Positions 27,732-35,560 of a DNA stretch of 64,000 nt are shown here, in pieces. The stretch covers positions 1 to 64,000 of the forward strand of contig CAMDEA010000005.1 of the NCBI GenBank assembly GCA_945893045.1. The letters are read 5' to 3'. Source of the stretch: Planctomyces sp. SH-PL62. Its GTDB lineage: Bacteria > Planctomycetota > Planctomycetia > Planctomycetales > Planctomycetaceae. Below the pieces are notes generated by a model, which saw only the letters and a list, made by a program, of their open reading frames with translations, was not told where the DNA came from and did no database searches. Positions within the stretch are counted from its first letter, which is position 1, and each line of letters begins with the position of its first letter. Made by a program: the position numbers and the translations under genes.

Positions 27732-29699
27732 TTACGCATGGACTCGTCCCGCGAGGAGCAACTCGGCAACAAGCGTCAGCAGCAGCAGCCAGACGATAAC
27801 GGTCCAGATCTCTTCGGGGCGCAGCCGGTCGGATGGCAGCGTGATACCTAATGCGGCGATCTGAGTCGCTTCGTCCAACTTCTCCACCTTTCCGCCGGCA
27901 AGCTTTTGAAATTCTTCGGGAGTGACTCGATCCAACGCCGATTCGCGCGGATCGAGATTCGTGACCAGCCAGCGTCCTTCATCTCCTGCGACCGGTGCGA
28001 TGCCAATCGGATCGTGAGGCTTCGCGACCAGTCGGCTCGCCACGGCGGATCGCTCCGCCAGTTGGTCGGTCAGGTACGCGAGCAGTTGCCGAACCAGCGG
28101 GACATACATCGGAGTCCGTGGCAGGTCGGTCCAATCTCGGTCGGCGGTGCTGCCGAAGTAGAGGCAACGACCACGTCCAACGGTGAGTTCTGCGGCAGCG
28201 ATGTGTTCGCCGGTTTGCAACAGGACGTGACACTCGGCCGCCGTTGATTCGAGCGGCAAGAGCTTCGTGAACTCCACACGCCGCAAATCCCCTTGTTGCG
28301 GATCGGCGAAACAGGCGAGGGCGGCATGTTTCGCGTCCCATTGATCAACTCGCAGGCGTCCGGAGACCACCGTGTTCGCGATCTTACCCGGCAGCAGTTG
28401 ATGTTCCTGTAACGCAGCCAGTGAGTCGGGAGTGACTTGATCCCCCGCGAAGATCAGCAGGCTGCCGCCGCCGCGCACGTACTCGTTCATGCGCTGACCA
28501 TCGACCGCCGAGAGACGCCGGACATTCGCCAGCACAACGGCTCGATAGCCGTCGAGACGCGGAAAACCTTCCCCCGATTCCCAAGCGATCCGCTCGGTTT
28601 CAAAGGATCGCATCTGTCCGTCGGACTCTTCGGTGTGGAGTCGCAGTGCGGTCTCCAAGAAATAGGTCTCGTTCGTAAAGACCGAGCGTCCTTCTTCACC
28701 ATCAATCAACAACACGCGATCGGGATGCCGAGCTTCAAACGCGATCCAGCGCTGATTGTCGATCGACAGCGTGTCTTCGACGGTGAGGGTCACTTGGCCG
28801 CGATAGAGACCGTCCTGTTGAATTTCAAACGGCAACTCCACGACCGTACTGCCGTGACCAGCAACGTCGATCTGCTTGGAGACCGTGAGCTTTCCCGCCG
28901 GTCCTTCGAGATCACACCGCACGGGCAACTGCCTCACTGGCAATGGGCCGTGATTGCGCACGATGACTCGCATGCGAACTTGAGCATCGGGACGAATCTC
29001 CGTGTGGACGGCGGCGACCGACTCGATGGCGACATTGCGAGCCAGCGTTTCGCCGACGTCGTGCAACTGCAACTCGATCCCCTCCGGCAGTTGTTCGAGT
29101 GTCGTTTGCCGCAGACCCGTTCGCTGCAAATCGCTGATGAGCACAATCCGCTTCGAGGATCGTTGCGACTGAGCGAGCACGTCTCTCGCCCAACCGAGCG
29201 CCAAACCGAAATCGCTTGCGGCTGCGTTGGTCGCTGCTGTGCTTAACTTCTCGACCGAGATTTCCTCAACGCCGGACACGTCGCACAGTCCGACATGCAG
29301 CACGACGTTCGCATCCAGCAGCGACAGCTCGCCACGCAACTTGGCCAACGCGCGGTCGAACGAGGTTTCGCCCCGTCCGTTCTTCGCCGCCATGCTGGCA
29401 GAGCGATCGACAAGCAACACGACCTCTTGATCGAATCCACGTCGCTGCGAGGCGTCCCAGTACGGCCGAGCAAACAACAACGCCAACAGCAGCACGGCGA
29501 GCATCCGCAGCGCCAGCAAGATCCATTGCCGAACCCGTCGCCGACGACGGTGCTCGCGGACCACTTGATGCAGAAAACGGACTGACCCGATCGGCACCGT
29601 GCGCGTTTTCTGACGGAACAGCAGATGGATCACGACCGGGACGGCCACCGCCAATCCGGCGGCCAGAAATCCCGCATGAATGAGACTCAGACCTTGCAT
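27732..29699 (-). CDS. BatA-like membrane protein with vWA domain
   Basis: A 655-residue protein. The N-terminus LSLIHAGFLAAGLAVAVPVV with LLFRQKTRTVPIGSVRFL is the BatA (aerotolerance) N-terminal domain of two helices, followed by a von Willebrand A domain with metal site LLVDRSASM, a beta-rich region, a GATase-like stretch (YRAVVLANVRRLS, GGGSLLIFAGDQV) and a C-terminal helix (IVWLLLLTLVAELLLAG). It would sit in the cytoplasmic membrane with MoxR and DUF58 partners. Downstream of the DUF58 gene with a 154-bp spacer that carries a palindromic element. Confidence 0.88.
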   Translation of the reverse strand: MQGLSLIHAGFLAAGLAVAVPVVIHLLFRQKTRTVPIGSVRFLHQVVREHRRRRRVRQWILLALRMLAVLLLALLFARPYWDASQRRGFDQEVVLLVDRSASMAAKNGRGETSFDRALAKLRGELSLLDANVVLHVGLCDVSGVEEISVEKLSTAATNAAASDFGLALGWARDVLAQSQRSSKRIVLISDLQRTGLRQTTLEQLPEGIELQLHDVGETLARNVAIESVAAVHTEIRPDAQVRMRVIVRNHGPLPVRQLPVRCDLEGPAGKLTVSKQIDVAGHGSTVVELPFEIQQDGLYRGQVTLTVEDTLSIDNQRWIAFEARHPDRVLLIDGEEGRSVFTNETYFLETALRLHTEESDGQMRSFETERIAWESGEGFPRLDGYRAVVLANVRRLSAVDGQRMNEYVRGGGSLLIFAGDQVTPDSLAALQEHQLLPGKIANTVVSGRLRVDQWDAKHAALACFADPQQGDLRRVEFTKLLPLESTAAECHVLLQTGEHIAAAELTVGRGRCLYFGSTADRDWTDLPRTPMYVPLVRQLLAYLTDQLAERSAVASRLVAKPHDPIGIAPVAGDEGRWLVTNLDPRESALDRVTPEEFQKLAGGKVEKLDEATQIAALGITLPSDRLRPEEIWTVIVWLLLLTLVAELLLAGRVHA

Positions 29700-29745
29700 G
29701 GAACTCTCGCGGGCGTGAGTGAGACATCTGAGATGGAGGAAGTAG

Positions 29746-29820
29746 AACCGCTAATTCTCGCTAATCTTCGCTCATTCAAGACCCAGTTGGATTAGCGCCA
29801 ATTAGCGTCGATTAGCGGTT
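29746..29820. repeat. Palindrome with repeated TTAGCG units
   Basis: AACCGCTAATTCTCGCTAAT faces ATTAGCGTCGATTAGCGGTT, with an additional ATTAGCGCCA unit. It occupies the spacer between the DUF58 and BatA-like genes. Each arm is made of short CGCTAAT units rather than one hairpin. Confidence 0.8.
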
Positions 29821-29853
29821 TGATCTGATTTGGGTTACGGCTTGCTCGATGCC

Positions 29854-30762
29854 TCAAAACAACTGCGACCGTTTGGCGCAGTAGTCTATAAGCGCCGCCT
29901 CCAATGGTTCGTCGGTCACCAGACAGACGTGATCAATATCGCGAGCGATGCAGCCGGAATGGACTTCGTCGATCCAGCGGCCCACGGCGGCGGCGAAGCT
30001 GTCCCGGATCTCGTGGGCGAGCGTTTCCAGATGCTCGCCGGTTTCGACATCGACCAGCTTCACCGCTCCATCAACCGGCAGTCGGCGTTCGATCGGCGCG
30101 AGCACTTGAAACACCAGCACGTCATGACCGAAGTGCCGAAAATGATCGAGAGCCGACAACAGCTCCGGCGGGTCGTAATACAAGTCGCTGATCACGACGA
30201 CGAGTCCGCGCCGGGGCATCAGCTCGGCCGCTTCGTGCAAGACGCGTGGCGACGTCGCACGCGGATGCGGACGGGCGCGTGCCAGCGAGGACATCAGCGA
30301 GAGAATCTGATCCGTGTTGGCTCGCGCCTGATGATGCTCGATGATGTGATCCGCGAAGAGCGTCAGTCCGACCGCGTCGCGCTGCCGAGAGGCCAGATGC
30401 GCGAGACTCGCGCAGAGCATCGCCGCGTAACGCTGCTTTGACAGCGACTCATCCCCGACGGTCATCGAGCCGCTGATATCCAGCACGAGGTGCAGATCGA
30501 CGTTGGTCTCCGCGTCGTATTGCTTGATGTAGAGCCGGTCGTGACGTCCGAAGAGCTTCCAATTCAGATGTCGCAGATCGTCGCCAGGCATGTACTCGCG
30601 ATGCGACGCGAAATCGACCGAGTACCCGACATACGGGCTGCGATGCAAACCGTGCATGAAGCCTTCGACGACCCACCGCGCGACGAGTTCCAAGTCCTCG
30701 ACCGAAGCCATCAACTTCGGATCGGCAAGCTCGCGAACGCTGACCGCTGGAGACGCCGTCAT
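29854..30762 (-). CDS. DUF58 domain protein
   Basis: A 302-residue vWA-like protein with the DUF58 signature YMPGDDLRHLNWKLFGRHD and a complete metal-ion site LDISGSM. In many bacteria DUF58 proteins are partners of MoxR ATPases. The start codon overlaps the MoxR stop as ATGA at 30759-30762, so the two are translationally coupled. No membrane helix is seen, so it is cytoplasmic or attached through partners. Confidence 0.93.
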   Translation of the reverse strand: MTASPAVSVRELADPKLMASVEDLELVARWVVEGFMHGLHRSPYVGYSVDFASHREYMPGDDLRHLNWKLFGRHDRLYIKQYDAETNVDLHLVLDISGSMTVGDESLSKQRYAAMLCASLAHLASRQRDAVGLTLFADHIIEHHQARANTDQILSLMSSLARARPHPRATSPRVLHEAAELMPRRGLVVVISDLYYDPPELLSALDHFRHFGHDVLVFQVLAPIERRLPVDGAVKLVDVETGEHLETLAHEIRDSFAAAVGRWIDEVHSGCIARDIDHVCLVTDEPLEAALIDYCAKRSQLF

Positions 30763-31790
30763 GGGTGACGCACCTGCTTCAAGATGCGACGAATGATCTC
30801 GTCGGTGTCGATCCCCTCGGCCCGCGCATGAAAGTTGAGCACCAGCCGATGCCGCAACACCGGCGAGGCCACGGCCCGCACGTCCTCGAAATCGACGTGG
30901 AACCGACCCAGCAGCAACGCGCGAGCTTTCGCTCCGAGAATCAGATACTGCGAGGCTCGCGGGCTGGCTCCGTAGCGAATGAAGCGATGCACCTCTTCGT
31001 TCTTCTTCGCCGCCATGTCCGGCCGAGAGTAGCCACTGATCGCGACCGCGTAATCGACCACATCATTGGCCACCGGCACGCCACGGACGAGCGTCTGCAA
31101 TCGCAGCAATTCGTCCGCCGCGAGAATCGACTGCTGCGTGACCGTCACGTTGGTCGTCGTGTTCTTGACGATCTGAGCTTCTTCTTGCGGAGTCGGATAC
31201 GTCACCGGGATGTTGAACATGAAGCGGTCGAGCTGCGCTTCGGGCAGAGGATACGTCCCTTCTTGCTCCACTGGATTCTGCGTCGCCACGACGAAGAAGG
31301 GCGGGTTGAGCGTGTAAGTCTGCCGTCCCACCGAGACCTCCAATTCCTGCATCGCCTGCAATAGCGCGGCCTGAGTCTTGGGCGGCGCACGATTGATTTC
31401 GTCGGCCAGCAAGAAGTTCGTGAACAGCGGGCCGTTGTGAAATTCCAATCGACGCCGACCAGTTTCGGGATCTTCCATGATGATGTCGGTGCCGGTGATA
31501 TCCGACGGCATCAAGTCCGGCGTGAATTGAATGCGGCGGTACTCCATGTTGAGCGACCGAGCCAGCGTGCGCGCCATCAGCGTCTTGCCCAACCCCGGCA
31601 CGCCGATCATCAGCGCGTGGCCGCGACAGAGCAGCGCCACCAACAAGCTGTCGAGCACTTGATCCTGACCGACGACGGTCTTGGCGATCTCCGCCTTGAG
31701 TCGGTCGCGGGCGGCGCGCAAACGGGAAACCGTTTCTTCATCGGCGGCGCTGGGAGCCGGTGTCGTCGCAGACTTTGGAATTGATGTCAT
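30759..31790 (-). CDS. MoxR family AAA+ ATPase
   Basis: A 343-residue AAA+ ATPase. Walker A is IGVPGLGKTLMA, Walker B with the MoxR asparagine is ADEINRAPPKTQAALLQAMQE read at about residue 135, and sensor 1 is VATQNPVEQEG. MoxR proteins act as chaperone-like remodelers of metalloenzyme or surface complexes. It overlaps both neighbours by four bases (ATGA), the tightest part of the operon. Confidence 0.95.
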   Translation of the reverse strand: MTSIPKSATTPAPSAADEETVSRLRAARDRLKAEIAKTVVGQDQVLDSLLVALLCRGHALMIGVPGLGKTLMARTLARSLNMEYRRIQFTPDLMPSDITGTDIIMEDPETGRRRLEFHNGPLFTNFLLADEINRAPPKTQAALLQAMQELEVSVGRQTYTLNPPFFVVATQNPVEQEGTYPLPEAQLDRFMFNIPVTYPTPQEEAQIVKNTTTNVTVTQQSILAADELLRLQTLVRGVPVANDVVDYAVAISGYSRPDMAAKKNEEVHRFIRYGASPRASQYLILGAKARALLLGRFHVDFEDVRAVASPVLRHRLVLNFHARAEGIDTDEIIRRILKQVRHP

Positions 31791-32701
31791 GGAACGGCCT
31801 GCTCCTTCTTTTTCAATGGAACGAAGGTCTTCTTCGCCAAGGCACCATCGAGCTTGGCTGGTGTTGGCTTGGTGGTTGGATCCAAATCCTCGGTCCCCTG
31901 CCCGTCAACGTTGTCATCCAACTGGGCGTGCTCAGTCGGCAGGCGTTTGTCATTTTGAAACCGCCGCGCCACTTCGCGAACAACGGCCGTGAACAACTCG
32001 GCCACCGAAACTTTTTCGTCCTGATCGGTATCCAGCATTGCCGCCGGTGATTGAATGACCGTCGCGAGTGCGTGCGGAAACTCGGTTTCATTGGATTCGT
32101 CATCCGCCGCCGTCGCGGCAATCACGATGCGTCCCGGCCGCGACAGGGGTTTGACGAACCAGCCGGCATTCGACTGAGTCAGCCAAATGACCTGTTCGCG
32201 ACAACGCACTTCGCTGAACCACCGGCCAAAATCCTCGGCGGACGGATCTTTGCCGGCCAGATGAAACCAAGCCTGCTTTCCGTCGTAGTTCCCATGCCCC
32301 AGCGTGAAGACCCACAGGCTGTCGTTGGGTTTCAGTTTCTGGTTCAGTTTGGTGATTGCGGTGCGGATCGCATCGGACGTCAAAGCCGGTGCCGCGGCAT
32401 CGTTCTCCTGAGTTCGGCGCGGCAACCGCAACACCTGCTCGCGCGGGAGATCGAGCGACTCCGTGAGCCATGTCTGCCAGGCGTCGGCCGTCTCACGAAA
32501 GAGGTCCGCGTGCGATTCATCTCCCGGCAGCCCCACCAAGATGACCGCCCAACGCTGACCGCCGGTTGCATTGGCTTCTTGTGGTTGTGCGGACGTCAGC
32601 GAGGCCACGTTCAGAATCGTGATGAAGGCCACGACCGCCAGCCACCGGGCGACACCAAGCCGACAACGAAGAGACAGCCACCACTTGCGAGCCAACATCA
32701 T
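31787..32701 (-). CDS. Caspase-fold-like protein with EF-hand, likely catalytically altered
   Basis: A 304-residue exported protein: signal or anchor helix (WLAVVAFITILNVASLTSA), then a caspase/C13-like core. The His loop VFTLGHGNYDG matches the caspase-fold GHG. The second site reads WLTQSNAGWF where active members have D-S-C-x-S/A-G, so the cysteine position holds serine. A single EF-hand-like loop MLDTDQDEKVSVAELF follows. ATG at 32701 (with another ATG next to it) has GGGAG seven bases upstream; the upstream frame has no signal. It leads the MoxR operon by ATGA overlap. I infer a non-catalytic or altered sensor; no substrate can be told. Confidence 0.72.
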   Translation of the reverse strand: MMLARKWWLSLRCRLGVARWLAVVAFITILNVASLTSAQPQEANATGGQRWAVILVGLPGDESHADLFRETADAWQTWLTESLDLPREQVLRLPRRTQENDAAAPALTSDAIRTAITKLNQKLKPNDSLWVFTLGHGNYDGKQAWFHLAGKDPSAEDFGRWFSEVRCREQVIWLTQSNAGWFVKPLSRPGRIVIAATAADDESNETEFPHALATVIQSPAAMLDTDQDEKVSVAELFTAVVREVARRFQNDKRLPTEHAQLDDNVDGQGTEDLDPTTKPTPAKLDGALAKKTFVPLKKKEQAVP

Positions 32702-32798
32702 GAGCATCTCCCGCAACAAGCCGCACACGAAGCCATCATTGAAGAACTCCACCACATCAGCAAGTCTGGCCAATTCGTGGTGTCGCAGGCGTCGTCAA

Positions 32799-32817
32799 AC
32801 AACGTAGAACCTACGTT
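32799..32817. promoter_or_regulatory. Palindrome between divergent operons, candidate operator
   Basis: CAACGTAG-AAC-CTACGTTG is a perfect 8-bp inverted repeat with 3-base loop, placed in the 221-bp gap between the divergent starts at 32701 and 32923. It could be a regulator site or a single arm of an element. No boxes of a promoter are clear. Confidence 0.45.
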
Positions 32818-32922
32818 GGAAAAGCCCGATTCTGTATCGGTGCATCAAGAGAGACCGATATATTGTCCTGAGTCCCAGATTGATCTTGTCGATTGATTGT
32901 GAAGGCACGCCGGGAGTTGTTG

Positions 32923-35433
32923 ATGATCGTCTGCAGCCGATATCGCGAAACGCTCCTGTCTGTTGCCGTCGGCTTGGTGCTGCTCGCCGGAAGCACCACT
33001 TTCGGACAGGCACCGCCGGTGTTGAATACGGTCTTCCCAGCGGGCGGCCAAGTGGGACAGTCGGTGGAGGTGACGGTCAGCGGCGGCAACCTGACAGGAC
33101 TACGAACCCTGCATTGCAATGTTCCCGGCATCCGCTGCGAGCGGTTGGAACCGAGCCGCTTTCGCCTGACGATTCCGCCCAACACATCGCCGGGGCAGTG
33201 CGACTTGTGGGCGGTCGGTGACAACGGAGTCAGTGCGCCGCGGACATTTGCGATCGGCAATCGAGCGGAGAAGTTAGAGACCGAACCCAATGAGACGGCG
33301 GCCGTGGCGACGCCGGTTCCGTTAGACGTCGTGATCAATGCTCGGATCGACAAAGCCGGCGACTCGGATCATTTCCGCTTCGAGGCTCGGCAGGGACAGC
33401 GCGTCGTCATCGAGTGTTGGGACGAGCGGATCGATTCGCGACTGCGCGCTGTCTTGGAATTATTCGACTCAACCGGCCGGCGGATGGCGGTCAACCGTGG
33501 ATACTTTGGCATCGACCCGCTGATTGACTTCCGCGTGCCGGCGGATGGCTCGTATGTCGTGAAGGTTCAGGACTTGATCTCGTCGGGAAGCGCCGAGCAC
33601 TACTACCGGCTCGATCTCGACACGGGACCGCGCGTGGCGTTCTCCGTGCCGAGCGTCATCCCGCGCGGCAAAGCATCGCGCGTCACGCTGTATGGCTGGA
33701 ACCTCACTCACCAAAGTAGTAGGCAGACTCCGCCTGCCGTCGTGACGGACGGCAGACGGAGTCTGCCTACTACAACGCTCGACACTTTTGATCGCATCGA
33801 AGTGGAGATCCCCGCGTCGCTCGCCGAGCCAGCGTGGCCGTTGCCCGTGCGGTTGCAGCCGGCACAAGCGGTGCTCGCAGGCGCTGCGTTTCCATTTCAT
33901 CTTCCCGGCAGTCATGTGCCAGTGATCATTGGCTTGACCGACGCGCCGGTGGTGCTGGACCGTGACGACAACCACTCGCCCGCGTTGGCCCAGGAGATCG
34001 TCGTTCCGTGTGAAGTGAGTGGGCAGCTCGCGGCCAGTGACGAGCGTGATTGGTTTGCGATTCCCGCGCGGCGCGGCGAAGTGTTTTTCATCGAGGCGTT
34101 CGGACAACGCCTCCAATCGCCGGTGGATTTGCAAATCAGCGTTCTCGATCCGGCGGGCCAGCAAGAACTGGCGCAGCTCGGTGACGAACTGCGAAACATC
34201 GGCGGCACGTTTCCAACAAGTCATCTCGATCCGTCCGGTCGCTGGGTCTGTCCGAAGGATGGCCGGTATTTGATGGTCCTCCGAAATCTCATCGGAGGAC
34301 TCCCCTCCGATCCGCGCCGGATCTATCGGTTGAGCGTGCGCCGCGAGGAATCCGATGTTCGACTCGTCGTCGTTCCGCGTCGTGATGATCTCGGCGGATT
34401 GAACGTGAAGCGCGGCGGTCGCGAAGTCCTGGATTTGTTCGCGTTCCGCCAACGGGGTTGCGACGGAGCGATTCGCGTCTCGGCCAAGGAGCTGCCGGCC
34501 GGAGTGGATTGCCCCGATGTGTGGCTCGGTCCGGGGGTCGATCGGACGAGCGTGGTCGTTTCGGCGGATCGCAACTCAGCGTTTGTGTTTGGTGAGTTGA
34601 AACTGGAAGGTGTCACGGAAGAAGGAGGCTCGACAAATCGTCGCTCGGTATCTGGCGGCACGGTCGTCCGGTCAGGCGCGCCGACGGGTTGGGGCCGCCT
34701 CACTTCGCAAATTCCGCTGGCGGTGGCCGGCGACGCTCCCTTGCGGATCACGGCCGATGGTCACGAGACGATGGATCATCATCTCTATGGCAAGCTGGCC
34801 GCGAGGCACTCACCTGGTGGAGTCCTGGACGTCGCCGTCCACATCGAGCGGCGCGACACCGGTCATCAAGCCCCCGTGAAGTTGATCGGTGTCGGACTTC
34901 CAGAACTGATCCGCAATCAAACGGCTCTCATCCCGGCCGGACAGCAGAAGGGTTATCTCAGTTTCTATCTGCCGCCGACGTTGCCGGTTGGTCGTTACTC
35001 GCTGATCGTCCGCGCCGAGACGACGGTGCCGACGCCCGATAAGAAAACGGAAACGGTGATGGTCTCCAGCAATTCCATCACCTTTGATGTGCAGCCGCCC
35101 GCGATCCTTGTGGAAGTCGATCCCTTTGCCGTGACGCGGGCCAAGCGGGGTGAAACGATTCAGGTCGCGTATTCGGCGAAACGCCTCAACGGTTTCATCG
35201 GCAAGATGCACACCGAGCTGGCCGCACCGGGTCGAGTGACTGACATCGTTGGATTACGCGGCCGGGGCGAAACTTTCACCGGTCAGACCGACAAGGGGAC
35301 GCTTCAAATTGTGATCAACGACGACGCACCGCTGGGCCGACAGTCATTCCTGCGGTTGTTCACTGTTGGAGTCGTCGAGGATGAGGCGACCTTTTTCGGC
35401 AGTAGTTTTCTGCCATTAGAAATCGTTGAGTAG
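32923..35433 (+). CDS. Secreted PPC-domain protein
   Basis: An 836-residue exported protein. ATG 32923 follows GGGAG and begins a signal peptide (ETLLSVAVGLVLLAGSTTFGQ). An Ig/IPT-like domain opens the mature protein (VFPAGGQVGQSVEVTVSGGN), then two bacterial pre-peptidase C-terminal (PPC) domains: ETEPNETAAVATPVPLDV near residue 118 with AGDSDHFRFEARQGQRV, and ASDERDWFAIPARRGEV near residue 375. Further beta domains end the protein. PPC domains are exported modules often left on mature enzymes; no catalytic domain is recognised. It precedes the PSCyt/DUF1553 gene by 127 bp and planctomycete relatives often sit in the same order. One palindromic element (33715-33773) is inserted in the linker before TLDTFDRIEVE. 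Confidence 0.82.
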   Translation: MIVCSRYRETLLSVAVGLVLLAGSTTFGQAPPVLNTVFPAGGQVGQSVEVTVSGGNLTGLRTLHCNVPGIRCERLEPSRFRLTIPPNTSPGQCDLWAVGDNGVSAPRTFAIGNRAEKLETEPNETAAVATPVPLDVVINARIDKAGDSDHFRFEARQGQRVVIECWDERIDSRLRAVLELFDSTGRRMAVNRGYFGIDPLIDFRVPADGSYVVKVQDLISSGSAEHYYRLDLDTGPRVAFSVPSVIPRGKASRVTLYGWNLTHQSSRQTPPAVVTDGRRSLPTTTLDTFDRIEVEIPASLAEPAWPLPVRLQPAQAVLAGAAFPFHLPGSHVPVIIGLTDAPVVLDRDDNHSPALAQEIVVPCEVSGQLAASDERDWFAIPARRGEVFFIEAFGQRLQSPVDLQISVLDPAGQQELAQLGDELRNIGGTFPTSHLDPSGRWVCPKDGRYLMVLRNLIGGLPSDPRRIYRLSVRREESDVRLVVVPRRDDLGGLNVKRGGREVLDLFAFRQRGCDGAIRVSAKELPAGVDCPDVWLGPGVDRTSVVVSADRNSAFVFGELKLEGVTEEGGSTNRRSVSGGTVVRSGAPTGWGRLTSQIPLAVAGDAPLRITADGHETMDHHLYGKLAARHSPGGVLDVAVHIERRDTGHQAPVKLIGVGLPELIRNQTALIPAGQQKGYLSFYLPPTLPVGRYSLIVRAETTVPTPDKKTETVMVSSNSITFDVQPPAILVEVDPFAVTRAKRGETIQVAYSAKRLNGFIGKMHTELAAPGRVTDIVGLRGRGETFTGQTDKGTLQIVINDDAPLGRQSFLRLFTVGVVEDEATFFGSSFLPLEIVE
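33715..33773. repeat. Two-armed palindrome, GTAGTAGGCAGACTCCGCCT family, in frame
   Basis: Arms 33716-33741 and 33748-33773 (26 bp) are inverted copies with one mismatch around a 6-bp spacer. Each arm is GTAG plus hairpin GGCAGAC-TCC-GTCTGCC (one base altered in the left). It encodes R-Q-T-P-P-A-V ... R-R-S-L-P-T-T in the PPC protein. Confidence 0.93.
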
Positions 35434-35448
35434 ATTAGGACATTAGAA

Positions 35449-35524
35449 ATTGAGGATTGGAAATTTGAAATTGGAGAATGGCTGGCTGCCGTCGTACTCC
35501 AATTTCAAATTTCCAATCTTCAAT
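35449..35524. repeat. AT-rich two-armed palindrome before PSCyt gene
   Basis: Arms 35449-35476 and 35497-35524 (28 bp) are inverted copies with one mismatch and only about one third G+C, unlike the surroundings. It lies in the spacer before the DUF1549/DUF1553 gene and decides against the upstream ATG at 35450. Confidence 0.92.
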
Positions 35525-35560
35525 TCTCAGTTTTCAATGATTGGCTTTGGGAAACCACGA

